From NCBI GenBank assembly GCA_023415075.1, contig JAEZLU010000223.1:1-23009 (forward strand): a stretch of 23,009 nt of DNA, given 5' to 3'. Under the pieces are notes generated by a model. The model saw nothing but the letters and a program-made list of their open reading frames with translations. It was not told the origin of the DNA and ran no database searches. The translations under genes and the position numbers were made by a program. Positions 1 to 8,413 of the stretch are shown one piece after another; the first letter of the stretch is position 1, and each line of letters starts with the position of its first letter. The stretch comes from Bacillota bacterium (lineage in GTDB: Bacteria; Bacillota; Negativicutes; Sporomusales; UBA7701).

Positions 1-68
1 AATAATCGGAACCCTTCGCCTGCCGGGTTTGCGGCGAGGATTAAGCGCTAGCCTGCTTGGGGGAGACA

Positions 69-1280
69 ATGGAGGTTTTTGTTGCACGGCAGCCCATCTT
101 CGACAAGTCAAAACAGGTGGTCGGCTACGAGTTGCTGTTCCGGGACGGCATACAAAATTGCTTTCCCCTGGGAATGGGCGGTGACGAGGCTACCCTACAG
201 GTATTGAGCAGCGGCGTCTCGATAGGCTTCGAGGCTCTGACCGGCGGCAAGCGTGCTTTTATCAATTTTACTGAGAGCAACATCACGACCGGGCTTGCCA
301 AACTCGTGCCTGAGCAGATTTTATCGGTGGAGATTCTGGAAACGGTCGAGCCGACCTGCCATATTATCGAAGCTTGCCGGGAACTGCATGCGGCCGGTTA
401 TCAAATCGTCCTCGACGACTTTGTTTTTCAGGCCCGCTTTCAGCCGTTTATCGAAATTGCCGATATTATCAAGATCGACTTTATGGAGAATAATTCGGGA
501 CTAAAGCGGGCGTTCTTGCGGAAAATAATCCCCGGCAGGGTCAAGCTGCTGGCTGAAAAGGTCGAGACCGACGAGGATTTCCAACAAGGGGTTGAACTTG
601 GCTACACGTACTTCCAGGGCTATTTCTTCAGCAGGCCGGTGGTTATCAGCCACAAGGAACTGGCCCCGGCCCGTGTACTGCAGGTCCAGCTTATACAGGC
701 GGTCAACCGGGAAGACTTCGATATCGGCAGGCTGGAAGCACTAATCAAACGCGATGTGGCCTTCTCCTTCAAATTGTTTAAATATATCAACTCGGCCTGG
801 TTCGGTTTTCGCTCCAAAATCCAGTCAATAAGGCAGGCGATAGTTCTTCTGGGCCAGCGGGAAGTCCGCCGCTGGGTTTCGCTTATGACCATGCGGGACT
901 TGTCGCAGGAGAAACCGGCCGAACTGCTGCTTATCGCCATTATACGCGGCCGGATGTGCGAGCAGGTGGCCCAGGAGGCCGGCTTCTCAAAACACGCGCC
1001 AACCGCTTTCGTTGTCGGCATGTTTTCCCTGCTTGACGCCATGTTCGACCAACCACTGGCGACTATTTTGCCTGAACTTAGCCTGGCGCCGGAGGTAGTC
1101 GAGGCATTGCTTGGCCAGTCGTCCTTCCTTGGCACTGTTCTGGCGTTGGTGCGTTCCTACGAGCAAACTGACTGGGATGAGCTTAAGGGACTGTGCGAAA
1201 AACTGGCAATCGCCGAGGAACGTCTGCCGGCCTTGTATCAGGACGCCGTACGCTGGGCCGATTTCGCCGCCGAACTTTAA
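69..1280 (+). CDS. EAL-HDOD signalling protein (YuxH-like), EAL domain probably non-catalytic
   Basis: Cytoplasmic two-domain protein of 403 residues. The N-terminal ~195 residues form an EAL domain. ELL stands in place of EAL at E21, and there is an INFTES asparagine strand, EILETVEP, a DDF pair, an IKID lysine and an AEKVET...QGYFFSRP end. The normally conserved loop after DDF (DDFGTGYSS in active enzymes) is replaced by DDFVFQARF. The C-terminal ~200 residues match the HDOD domain, a non-catalytic HD relative. This architecture is common in Firmicutes, where such EAL domains usually bind or sense rather than cleave c-di-GMP. I chose ATG 69 because GGGGGAG (59-65) lies just upstream; a TTG at 57 is in frame but would place the ribosome site inside the gene. 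The gene is followed 60 bp later by the broken PAS-GGDEF gene, possibly in one operon. The family call is firm; loss of activity is inferred. Confidence 0.88.
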   Translation: MEVFVARQPIFDKSKQVVGYELLFRDGIQNCFPLGMGGDEATLQVLSSGVSIGFEALTGGKRAFINFTESNITTGLAKLVPEQILSVEILETVEPTCHIIEACRELHAAGYQIVLDDFVFQARFQPFIEIADIIKIDFMENNSGLKRAFLRKIIPGRVKLLAEKVETDEDFQQGVELGYTYFQGYFFSRPVVISHKELAPARVLQVQLIQAVNREDFDIGRLEALIKRDVAFSFKLFKYINSAWFGFRSKIQSIRQAIVLLGQREVRRWVSLMTMRDLSQEKPAELLLIAIIRGRMCEQVAQEAGFSKHAPTAFVVGMFSLLDAMFDQPLATILPELSLAPEVVEALLGQSSFLGTVLALVRSYEQTDWDELKGLCEKLAIAEERLPALYQDAVRWADFAAEL

Positions 1281-1340
1281 ATCGCAGTTGCAGGTTTCCA
1301 GGTTACCGATACTTTACTACTGGCCTGGGAGAGTGGCTTT

Positions 1341-2239
1341 ATGAGCTTGATATTTGATGAAGATATTTGCGATAATCTTTTCGACGGACTTTACAGGGTG
1401 GATACTGACCGAAGGATCGTTTTCTGGAATAAGGCTGCTGCCAGGATGACCGGTTTTGCAAAAAAAGAGGTTGTCGGCAAGCGCTGTCAGGACAACCTGC
1501 TGCAGCATGTGGACGACCACGGCGAGGCGCTCTGCCAGGGGCAGTGCCCGCTGGCCAAGTCGCTGGCTGACGGACAATACCGCGAGAACCTGGTTTATTT
1601 GCATCATAAACAAGGGCACCGGGTACCGGTCGAGATAAGAATAGTGCCATTGCGGGACGAAGCCGGCTTGGTGACCGGGGCGGCGGAAATTTTCAAGCAA
1701 GTATCGCCCGGACTGGGGGACTGCGACGGCAAAATGCGCGAGCTGGCCAGGATGGCTTTTGTCGATGGCCTAACAGGCCTTAGTAACCGGCAATATATCG
1801 AACTCAAACTGCGGGAAAGCTGTCGGCAAGCCGCCTAAGCGCGAACGGCGATTTTGGGGTGATCAAGCTGGAGATAGGTAACCTCAAGGAGATCAATGAC
1901 GACTATGGGGAGGACATAGGAAACCTCGCGCTGCGGGTAGCCGGCCAAACCTTGCTGGCGAACATCGAGACAGGCGATACCCTTGGCCGGTGGTACGGCG
2001 GCCGGTTTATTGTCCTTACCAGCGCCAACCGCAAAAGTACCCTTCTGAATTGGGCAACCAAATTCAAGGTATTGCTCGAGCAATCGACAATACCCGACTA
2101 CGACGAAATAACCCTCAAAGTCAATGTCGGCGGTATAAGCCAGCAGGGCGAAGATGCGCCCGAGAATGTCCTGTATCGCCTGGAGGGCCAGCTGCGCACG
2201 AGCCGGCTGGCGGCCAACAACATAAGTATCGAGGAATAA
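1341..2239 (+). pseudogene. PAS-GGDEF diguanylate-cyclase-like gene, frameshifted
   Basis: The first frame (1341-1838, start after GGGAG) encodes a PAS domain of about 115 residues with three cysteines in C(x)16C(x)3C spacing, ending CPLAKSL. It is followed by the start of a GGDEF domain (DGLTGLSNRQY) and then stops at TAA 1836-1838. The rest of the GGDEF domain continues in the -1 frame, which is open from 1787 to 2239 and reads GVIKLEIGNLKEINDDYG. Joining the frames near 1818-1838, for example by restoring one C in AGC-CTG, gives a normally spaced GGDEF fold of about 300 residues in total. The active site is also eroded: the metal-binding Asp positions are E and G (LEIGN), and the signature is GGRF (1997-2008) instead of GGDEF. 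No classic X-XXY-YYZ slippery site is in frame at the junction. It is probably a decaying or regulatory-only gene; a base-calling error cannot be excluded. Confidence 0.8.
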
Positions 2240-2309
2240 ACGCGGCTGCTGCCCGGCAATGACTAAAAAGCAGGGTCGCGGGCCAATAATATCTTTTGTG
2301 CTTGTCTGC

Positions 2310-2346
2310 CCGCCCCGGAGGGTGGGTGGTATTCAAACCGGGGCGG
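2310..2346. repeat. perfect 9-bp inverted repeat, 19-nt loop
   Basis: CCGCCCCGG (2310-2318) and CCGGGGCGG (2338-2346) are exact reverse complements, 71 bp after the broken GGDEF gene. There is no T-run on either side, so it is not a standard intrinsic terminator. It may stabilise an RNA 3' end or serve as a protein site. Confidence 0.5.
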
Positions 2347-2413
2347 TGATGTCTGCCGGCGGAACGGAAAAAAGTTATTTATGAATACTTGATTAATAAT
2401 TGACTGGCAAAGA

Positions 2414-2443
2414 TTGACGGGTACTTGCTGGGATTGGTATCAT
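2414..2443 (+). promoter_or_regulatory. sigma-A-type promoter for the glgB leader/glycogen operon
   Basis: TTGACG (2414-2419) is followed by an 18-nt spacer and TATCAT (2438-2443), which predicts a transcript start near 2450. It lies in a gene-free stretch and points at the glycogen operon. No other match of similar quality was seen between 2240 and 2709; TACAAT at 2661-2666 lacks a convincing -35 partner. Confidence 0.6.
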
Positions 2444-2449
2444 GTAATT

Positions 2450-2618
2450 AGTACAATCGCAGACGCGAAAGTCAGTGCTGACCATCATCCGATTTAACGC
2501 AAGGCTGTTCCCTGGCACCTTAAGCGGTGCGCGAGTCCGGGATAGCGGCAGGTGGGCACATGATTCATGGCGATGATTGTGGAGAACCTTCCAGCAGTCC
2601 CTGGAAAGGTTCTTTTTT
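2450..2618 (+). ncRNA. candidate structured leader RNA / attenuator upstream of glgB
   Basis: The stretch between a good promoter and an intrinsic terminator could make an RNA of about 170 nt. Visible pairings are a 6-nt-loop hairpin GCACC/GGTGC (2515-2519 with 2526-2530), enclosed by TCCC/GGGA (2509-2512 with 2539-2542) and GCTG/TAGC (2504-2507 with 2543-2546, one G-U). A long-range pair ATCATC/GATGAT (2484-2489 with 2572-2577) then closes the module just before the terminator. That layout suits a riboswitch-like leader or a free small RNA. I compared it by eye with remembered consensus motifs for c-di-GMP-I, cobalamin, TPP, FMN, ZTP, THF, T-box and 6S RNA and found no convincing match. Its family is unknown to me. 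Confidence 0.45.
2583..2618 (+). terminator. intrinsic terminator 92 bp upstream of glgB
   Basis: AGAACCTTCCAG (2583-2594) pairs with CTGGAAAGGTTCT (2601-2613) with one bulged A, followed by six Ts (2613-2618). It lies after the promoter at 2414 and before glgB, so it either ends a small RNA or attenuates the operon. Confidence 0.85.
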
Positions 2619-2709
2619 GTTAGCCGCTCAATTTCGGCAAGCTTCGGCGCAGGGTATGAGCTACAATATTACTTGTCGGCTCAACCTGGCTTAAAGGTGG
2701 TGGAGTAAG

Positions 2710-4611
2710 ATGGATAGTTTGCAAACAATCAGTGACTATGATCAATATCTGTTTCACGAGGGTCGCCACTTTCGCAGCTACCGGCTGCTGGGGGCGCACC
2801 TGACAAAGGAGGACGGCGTAGCCGGGGTGCGGTTCGCCGTCTGGGCCCCTAACGCCCGCGAGGTGCAGGTGGTCGGCGATTTCAACGGCTGGAACGGCGA
2901 GCGCCATGTTATGGAGCGCCTGGCTTCCTCCGGTATATGGGCCTTGTTTGTGCCGGGAGTCAAAGCCGGCGACAACTATAAGTACCGCATCAGCGGCCCG
3001 GACGGGGCCATGCGGGAAAAAGCCGATCCCTATGCTTTCTACGCCGAACTCCGGCCGCTCAGCGCCTCAAGAGTTTACGGCCTGGACGGTTACGCCTGGC
3101 GCGATCAGGTCTGGCAGGGCGGCCCGCGGGGATCAGGCCGGATAAATCAGCCGATGGCCATCTATGAGGTGCATCTTGGTTCGTGGCGCCGCCAGGCCGA
3201 CGGCACGGTCATGAGTTATCGCCAGATAGCCGACGCCTTGGCCGACTATGTAGCTTCGATGGGCTTTACCCATATCGAGCTGATGCCGGTGGCCGAGCAT
3301 CCGCTTGACGAATCCTGGGGCTACCAGGCAACAGGCTATTTTGCGCCGACCAGTCGCTACGGCACACCTGACGATTTCAAATACTTTGTCGACCGTTTCC
3401 ATCAGCGGGGCATCGGCGTTATCCTCGACTGGGTGCCCGGCCACTTTTGCCGGGACGACCATGGCCTGCGTTGGTTCGACGGTAGCCCGCTGTTCGAAAG
3501 TGGCTGGTCGAGTCGGGCCGAGAACCACGGCTGGGGTACGCTGAATTTTGACTTCGGCAAGCCGGAGGTCTGGAGTTTTCTCATAAGCAATGCCATGTAC
3601 TGGTTCGACGTTTTTCACCTGGACGGACTGCGGGTGGACGCCGTGGCCAACATGATCTACCTCGACTACGACAAGAACGGGCGCGAATGGCTGCCCAACC
3701 AGTATGGCGGCCGCGAGAACCTTGAGGCTATCGCCTTCCTCAAAAAGCTCAACGAGGTTGTCCATTACGACTTCCCGCAGGTGCTGGTCATCGCCGAGGA
3801 GTCAACGGCCTGGCCGCTGGTGTCGCGCCCGGTGTACCTTGGCGGCCTGGGCTTCGACTATAAGTGGAACATGGGCTGGATGAACGATACCCTGAAATAC
3901 ATGGCCCTCGACCCCATCCATCGCCAGTGGGAGCACCACCTCCTGACCTTCTCGCTGCTTTATGCCTTCTCGGAGAACTTCCTCCTGCCGCTGTCCCATG
4001 ACGAGGTCGTCCATGGCAAGCGGTCGCTGCTCGACAAGATGCCGGGGGATTACTGGCAGAAATTCGCCAACCTGCGGGCCTTCTACGGCTACTACATGGC
4101 CCATCCTGGCAAGAAGCTCTTGTTCATGGGCGGCGAGTTCGCCCAGTTTTCGGAATGGTACGAGGGCCGGGAACTGGACTGGCTGCTTTTGGATTACGAT
4201 ATGCACGCGAAAATGAACGCGTATACGCGGGAGCTTGTTCATTTCTACCGCGACAACGCCGCCTTATGGGAGAATGACGATAACTGGCGCGGTTTCGAGT
4301 GGATCGACTGTCACGACTACAGCCAGAGCGTGGTCAGCTTCCTCCGTAAGGCCGGCGACGGCTCGTTCGTCGTCGCGGTGTGCAACTTCACGCCGGTGGT
4401 GCGGCACGGTTACCGCATCGGCGTGCCGCAGGCCGGCCGTTACCGGGAAGTGTTCAACAGCGATTGGCCGCGGTTTGGCGGCTCGGGCGTGGCCAACGGG
4501 GAACAGACGGCTGAAGAACTGACCTGGCACAACCAGCCGTATTCGCTCTCCCTTACGCTGCCACCGCTGGCGGCCATCTATCTCAAATGCGAGGAGAATC
4601 CCGAAGAATAA
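2710..4611 (+). CDS. glgB: 1,4-alpha-glucan branching enzyme GlgB
   Basis: Makes alpha-1,6 branches in glycogen by moving short alpha-1,4 chains. The protein has 633 residues, typical of the shorter Firmicute GlgB. An N-terminal CBM48 beta-sandwich (about 30-115, VVGDFNGWN) precedes a GH13 barrel and a C-terminal beta domain. The GH13 regions are DWVPGHF (D240, H245), GLRVDAV (nucleophile D310), VIAEEST (acid/base E363) and LSHDEVVHG (H430, D431). A glycine replaces the usual alanine in DWVPAHF, which is probably neutral. The ATG follows AAAGGTGGTGGAG at a normal distance. It is the first gene of the glycogen operon. The terminator and leader upstream (2450-2618) suggest expression could be set by read-through. 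glgC begins 11 bp after the stop, with its ribosome site overlapping the glgB stop codon. Confidence 0.97.
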   Translation: MDSLQTISDYDQYLFHEGRHFRSYRLLGAHLTKEDGVAGVRFAVWAPNAREVQVVGDFNGWNGERHVMERLASSGIWALFVPGVKAGDNYKYRISGPDGAMREKADPYAFYAELRPLSASRVYGLDGYAWRDQVWQGGPRGSGRINQPMAIYEVHLGSWRRQADGTVMSYRQIADALADYVASMGFTHIELMPVAEHPLDESWGYQATGYFAPTSRYGTPDDFKYFVDRFHQRGIGVILDWVPGHFCRDDHGLRWFDGSPLFESGWSSRAENHGWGTLNFDFGKPEVWSFLISNAMYWFDVFHLDGLRVDAVANMIYLDYDKNGREWLPNQYGGRENLEAIAFLKKLNEVVHYDFPQVLVIAEESTAWPLVSRPVYLGGLGFDYKWNMGWMNDTLKYMALDPIHRQWEHHLLTFSLLYAFSENFLLPLSHDEVVHGKRSLLDKMPGDYWQKFANLRAFYGYYMAHPGKKLLFMGGEFAQFSEWYEGRELDWLLLDYDMHAKMNAYTRELVHFYRDNAALWENDDNWRGFEWIDCHDYSQSVVSFLRKAGDGSFVVAVCNFTPVVRHGYRIGVPQAGRYREVFNSDWPRFGGSGVANGEQTAEELTWHNQPYSLSLTLPPLAAIYLKCEENPEE

Positions 4612-4622
4612 GGGGTGATGAC

Positions 4623-5804
4623 ATGGGTCACAAAGAATGTGTGGCGATGATTCTGGCAGGTGGCCAAGGCAGCCGCCTGGGCGTGCTCACGAAAACTCTG
4701 GCCAAGCCGGCGGTGCCTTTCGGCGCCAAATACCGGCTTATCGATTTTACCCTCAGTAACTGTTACAACTCCGGCATTGACACCGTCGGCGTCCTCACCC
4801 AGTACCAGCCGTTCGAGTTGCATAACTACATCGGCATCGGCAGCCCGTGGGACCTCGACCGCGTGAACGGCGGCGTTCACATTTTGCCGCCTTTCGTGCG
4901 GGCCAAAGGCGGCGAGTGGTACAAAGGTACAGCCAACGCCATCTACCAGAACGCTACCTTTATCGAGCAGTTCACCCCCAGCTACGTACTGGTGCTGTCA
5001 GGTGACCATATCTACAAGATGGATTACGCGGCCATGCTGGCCGACCACAAAGCGACAGGGGCTGACGCCACCATTGCCGTTATTGAGGTGCCCTGGAACG
5101 AGGCCAGCCGTTTCGGCATAATGAATACCGACGCCAGCCACAGGATAATCGAATTTGAGGAGAAACCCAAGCAACCCAAGAATAATCTCGCCTCGATGGG
5201 GGTCTACATTTTTACCTGGGAGGTCCTGAAAAAGTATCTGGAAAAAGACGACCGGGACACGAAATCAAGCAACGATTTCGGTAAAAACGTCATCCCCGAT
5301 ATGCTGGCCTGCGGCCAGAAGATGATGGCCTTCCCCTTCCACGGCTACTGGCGGGACGTGGGCACGGTTGAAAGCCTGTGGGAGGCCAATATGGACCTTT
5401 TGAGCGACATTCCCGAGCTCGACCTCTATGACCCGGAATGGCGGATATACTCCATCAACCCGCCCCAGCCGCCGCACTACCTGGCTGAGGGAGCCAAAGT
5501 CAAGCGGGTGATCGCCACCGTGGGCTGCCGGATTTTCGGCGAGGTGGAAAACACTGTCCTCTTCCCGGGAGTCAGCATCGGCCCAGGCGCGGTGGTCAAA
5601 GATTCGGTCCTGATGAGCGGTGTCGAAGTGGGCGCCAGCGCCTTTGTCGAGAAAGCCATTGTCGGTCAGGATGCCGTCATTGCCGACGGTTGCCAGATCG
5701 GCGCCGGCCGGGAGACGGTGGCCGACCAGGCGATAACGGTGGTGGGGGAGAAGGTGCGGGTAGCCGCCGACAGCATTGTTCCGCCCGGCGCGGTTGTAGA
5801 ATAG
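4623..5804 (+). CDS. glgC: glucose-1-phosphate adenylyltransferase GlgC
   Basis: Forms ADP-glucose from ATP and glucose-1-phosphate, the committed step of bacterial glycogen synthesis. The 393-residue protein starts with the nucleotidyltransferase signature AGGQGSRL (12-19), followed by KPAVPFGAKYRLIDF, WYKGTANAIYQN, the SGDHIYKMDY metal/substrate motif and EEKPKQP. A left-handed beta-helix of hexapeptide repeats forms the C-terminal ~110 residues. I chose ATG 4623 rather than an in-frame start at 4587, because AAGGGGTGA sits at the right distance and the signature then begins at the usual residue. It is followed after 38 bp by glgD; in Firmicutes such as Geobacillus the two proteins form a mixed tetramer in which GlgC carries the catalysis. 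Confidence 0.97.
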   Translation: MGHKECVAMILAGGQGSRLGVLTKTLAKPAVPFGAKYRLIDFTLSNCYNSGIDTVGVLTQYQPFELHNYIGIGSPWDLDRVNGGVHILPPFVRAKGGEWYKGTANAIYQNATFIEQFTPSYVLVLSGDHIYKMDYAAMLADHKATGADATIAVIEVPWNEASRFGIMNTDASHRIIEFEEKPKQPKNNLASMGVYIFTWEVLKKYLEKDDRDTKSSNDFGKNVIPDMLACGQKMMAFPFHGYWRDVGTVESLWEANMDLLSDIPELDLYDPEWRIYSINPPQPPHYLAEGAKVKRVIATVGCRIFGEVENTVLFPGVSIGPGAVVKDSVLMSGVEVGASAFVEKAIVGQDAVIADGCQIGAGRETVADQAITVVGEKVRVAADSIVPPGAVVE

Positions 5805-5842
5805 AAAGGCCGCTGCGGTGGCCTAAAGGGGGAGCCGAGAAA

Positions 5843-6967
5843 ATGAAAGACGTGCTGGGGCTTATAAATCTCCACGAGAACGAGGAGCTGCTAAAAGAAC
5901 TCACCCGCCAGCGGCCGACCGCCGCCATTCCGTTCGGCGGCCGCTACCGCCTGATCGATTTTGCCCTGTCCAATATGGTGAATTCCGGCATTACCAATGT
6001 CGGCATCGTCGTCAAGCATAAATACCGTTCGCTGATGGACCATCTGCGGTCAGGTAAGGAATGGGACCTGGCCCGCAAGCGCGATGGTCTGTTTTTGCTG
6101 CCGCCGCCCGACCATCTTCATTATGCCAATAGTATCTACAAGGGCGATCTCGAGCACTTTCACACCCATGCCGACTTTCTCCGCCGCAGCCACCAGGACT
6201 ATGTAATAATGACCGGCAGCCATATCATCTATAACACCGATTACCGGGAAGCCTTCCGCTTCCATCAGGAAAAGCGGGCCGACATAACCATCGTCTATAA
6301 AGACGAGCAGCCCGGCCCAGGCAAATATTACTCCCAGGCCACCGTGCCCACCCTGGGCGCGGACGGCCGGGTCACCGACCTCCACGTAACCACCGGCCGG
6401 ATAACCGGCGGTCCGCTGTGCCTCGAGACTTTTATTATGAGCAAGGAACTTCTTTTGCAGATAATCGAAGACTGCATCGCCAGGGGCGAGTATGACTTTC
6501 TCAAAGGCGGGATCATCAGGCATATCGACAATTATAAAATATACGGCTTCCCTTTCCAGGGCTACATGGCCAAGATCAATTCCGTCCAGGCTTACTACAA
6601 GGCCAACATGGACCTGCTGCGACCCGATGTCTGGCAAGACCTCTTCCTCAAATCCGGGCCGGTTTACACCAAGGTCAAGGACGAACCGCCGGCCAAATAC
6701 CAGGATTTCGTGGCTGCCGGCAATGTCCTGGTCGCCAACGGCTGCCTCATCGAGGGCCGGGTGGAAAACAGCATCATCTTCCGCAGCGTGCGGATTCACC
6801 GCGGGGCTTATGTAAATAACTGTATAATCATGCAGAAGTGTGAAATCGGTCCCAACGCCGTGCTGGAAAATGTCATCTGCGACAAAGATGTGAAGATAAC
6901 CAACTCCAAGAGGTTGATAGGCGATAAGAACTACGTCATGGTAATCGAGAAAGGGATGATTGTTTGA
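5843..6967 (+). CDS. glgD: GlgD, regulatory/partner subunit of ADP-glucose pyrophosphorylase
   Basis: A paralogue of GlgC (374 residues) lacking the N-terminal GGxGxRL nucleotide-binding loop; the protein instead begins MKDVLGLINLHENEELLKEL. It keeps the fold, with AIPFGGRYRLIDFALSNMVNSG, a degenerate substrate region (MTGSHIIYNTDY where GlgC has SGDHIYKMDY), and a C-terminal beta-helix. In Firmicutes GlgD associates with GlgC and raises its activity. ATG 5843 follows AAAGGGGGAG (5825-5834) with eight bases between. The frame is open upstream to 5690, but that part lies inside glgC and is arginine/glycine-rich nonsense. The TGA stop overlaps the glgA start by one base (TGATG), which suggests translational coupling. 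Confidence 0.96.
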   Translation: MKDVLGLINLHENEELLKELTRQRPTAAIPFGGRYRLIDFALSNMVNSGITNVGIVVKHKYRSLMDHLRSGKEWDLARKRDGLFLLPPPDHLHYANSIYKGDLEHFHTHADFLRRSHQDYVIMTGSHIIYNTDYREAFRFHQEKRADITIVYKDEQPGPGKYYSQATVPTLGADGRVTDLHVTTGRITGGPLCLETFIMSKELLLQIIEDCIARGEYDFLKGGIIRHIDNYKIYGFPFQGYMAKINSVQAYYKANMDLLRPDVWQDLFLKSGPVYTKVKDEPPAKYQDFVAAGNVLVANGCLIEGRVENSIIFRSVRIHRGAYVNNCIIMQKCEIGPNAVLENVICDKDVKITNSKRLIGDKNYVMVIEKGMIV

Positions 6968-8400
6968 TGGCGAAAAAAGTATTGTTTGTCGCCGCCGAGG
7001 CAGTTCCCTTTATAAAAACCGGCGGGCTGGCCGACGTTGTCGGCTCGCTGCCAAAGGAGCTGGCCAGGCAGGGCGTCGAAACACAGGTCATCCTGCCGAA
7101 ATACGTCGATATCCCCGCCACCTGGCGGGAGCAGATGGCTTACACAAAACGCCTGGAAATACCCCTGGGCTGGCGGCGCCTGTACTGCGGTATCGAGAAG
7201 CTGGAATACGACGGGATTACATACTACTTTATCGACAACGAATATTACTTCAAGCGTCAGGGACTATACGGCTTTGGCGATGACGGCGAGCGCTTCTCTT
7301 TCTTTTGCCGGGCGGTACTTGAAGCACTGCCGCATCTGGATTTTGCTCCCGACATTATCCACTGTCACGACTGGCATACCGCCATGCTGCCGGTTCTCCT
7401 CAAGGCCCACTATGCCGGGCCGGCTTACGACGGCCTGCGGACGGTGCTGACCATCCACAACATCGAATATCAGGGCGTGTTCGACAAGATCGTTCTCGGT
7501 GACTTGCTGGACCTCGACGAGCAGTACTACCTGACCGAAGACAAACTGGAGTACTACGGAAAGGTCAACTACCTCAAAGGTGGGATAGCCTTTGCCGACG
7601 CCGTAACGACAGTCAGCCGCACCTACGCCGAGGAAGTCCTGACCCCCGAGGCCGGCTGGAGCCTGGATGGAGCTCTCCGCAGGCGGGGCGGCGATTTCCT
7701 GGGCATCCTGAACGGCCTTGATTACGAGGTCTACAACCCGTCCACGGACAAGCTGATCTACAAAAACTACACCGCGCGTTCGATCGGCCGCAAGCAGGAC
7801 AACAAAAGCCGGCTGCAGGAATACCTCGGCCTGCCGGTAAAGCCGGCAACCATGATGATCGCCATGGTATCCCGTCTGGTGGAGGCCAAGGGCTTCGGTC
7901 TTATTGCCGAAATCCTCGATGAATTGCTGGCCGAGGATGTCCAGCTTGTCGCTCTCGGCACCGGCCACGAAAAGTATGAGAGCATGTTCCGCGTGGCCGG
8001 CCACCGCTATCCTGACAAATTGTCGGCCAACATATACTTCGACGAAGCGCTGGCCCATAAAATATACGCCGCCGCCGACCTTTTCCTGATGCCCTCCCTG
8101 GCCGAACCCTGCGGCATCGGTCAATTGATCGCCCTCCGCTACGGCTGCGTGCCGCTGGTGCGGGAGACGGGCGGCCTCAAGGATACAATTAGCGCCTACA
8201 GCGAATATACTGACCAAGGGAACGGTTTTAGCTTTACCAGCGCCAATGCCCAGGATATGCTGTACACCATTCGCCGGGCCACGGGTTTTTACCGCGAGCC
8301 GGCGGCTTGGGCGAAAATCGTGAAAGCGGCGATGGCGGCTAATTTCAGCTGGCAGCGTTCTGCCGCTGAATACGCGGCCGTCTATGACCGCCTGAAGTGA
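6967..8400 (+). CDS. glgA: glycogen synthase GlgA (ADP-glucose type)
   Basis: Adds glucose from ADP-glucose to the growing alpha-1,4 chain (GT5 family, GT-B fold). The 477-residue length is typical. The N-terminal Rossmann domain carries KTGGLADVVGSLP with K17, the ADP-glucose site. The second domain has AMVSRLVEAKG and SLAEPCGIGQLIALRYG, with E380 as the likely catalytic glutamate, and ends in GGLKDT plus a short C-terminal helix. The ATG at 6967 shares its A with the glgD stop. A TTG one codon upstream is possible but less likely. GAGAAAGGG (6947-6955) is 11 bases away, slightly far, so initiation probably depends on ribosomes finishing glgD. Confidence 0.97.
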   Translation: MAKKVLFVAAEAVPFIKTGGLADVVGSLPKELARQGVETQVILPKYVDIPATWREQMAYTKRLEIPLGWRRLYCGIEKLEYDGITYYFIDNEYYFKRQGLYGFGDDGERFSFFCRAVLEALPHLDFAPDIIHCHDWHTAMLPVLLKAHYAGPAYDGLRTVLTIHNIEYQGVFDKIVLGDLLDLDEQYYLTEDKLEYYGKVNYLKGGIAFADAVTTVSRTYAEEVLTPEAGWSLDGALRRRGGDFLGILNGLDYEVYNPSTDKLIYKNYTARSIGRKQDNKSRLQEYLGLPVKPATMMIAMVSRLVEAKGFGLIAEILDELLAEDVQLVALGTGHEKYESMFRVAGHRYPDKLSANIYFDEALAHKIYAAADLFLMPSLAEPCGIGQLIALRYGCVPLVRETGGLKDTISAYSEYTDQGNGFSFTSANAQDMLYTIRRATGFYREPAAWAKIVKAAMAANFSWQRSAAEYAAVYDRLK

Positions 8401-8413
8401 ACAGGGGGACGTT

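Noticed and set aside
1812..1840. Programmed -1 frameshifting in the PAS-GGDEF gene
   Set aside because: GGGAAAG is present but not in the phase needed for tandem slippage, and the downstream domain is catalytically decayed, so mutation is simpler.
2450..2618. T-box, cobalamin, c-di-GMP-I or 6S RNA in the glgB leader
   Set aside because: Fragments such as AACGCAAGG and GGTGGGCAC look suggestive, but the full consensus boxes are missing in each case.
5690..5842. Upstream extension of glgD
   Set aside because: Lies inside glgC and is low-complexity Arg/Gly; the ribosome site and known GlgD N terminus place the start at 5843.
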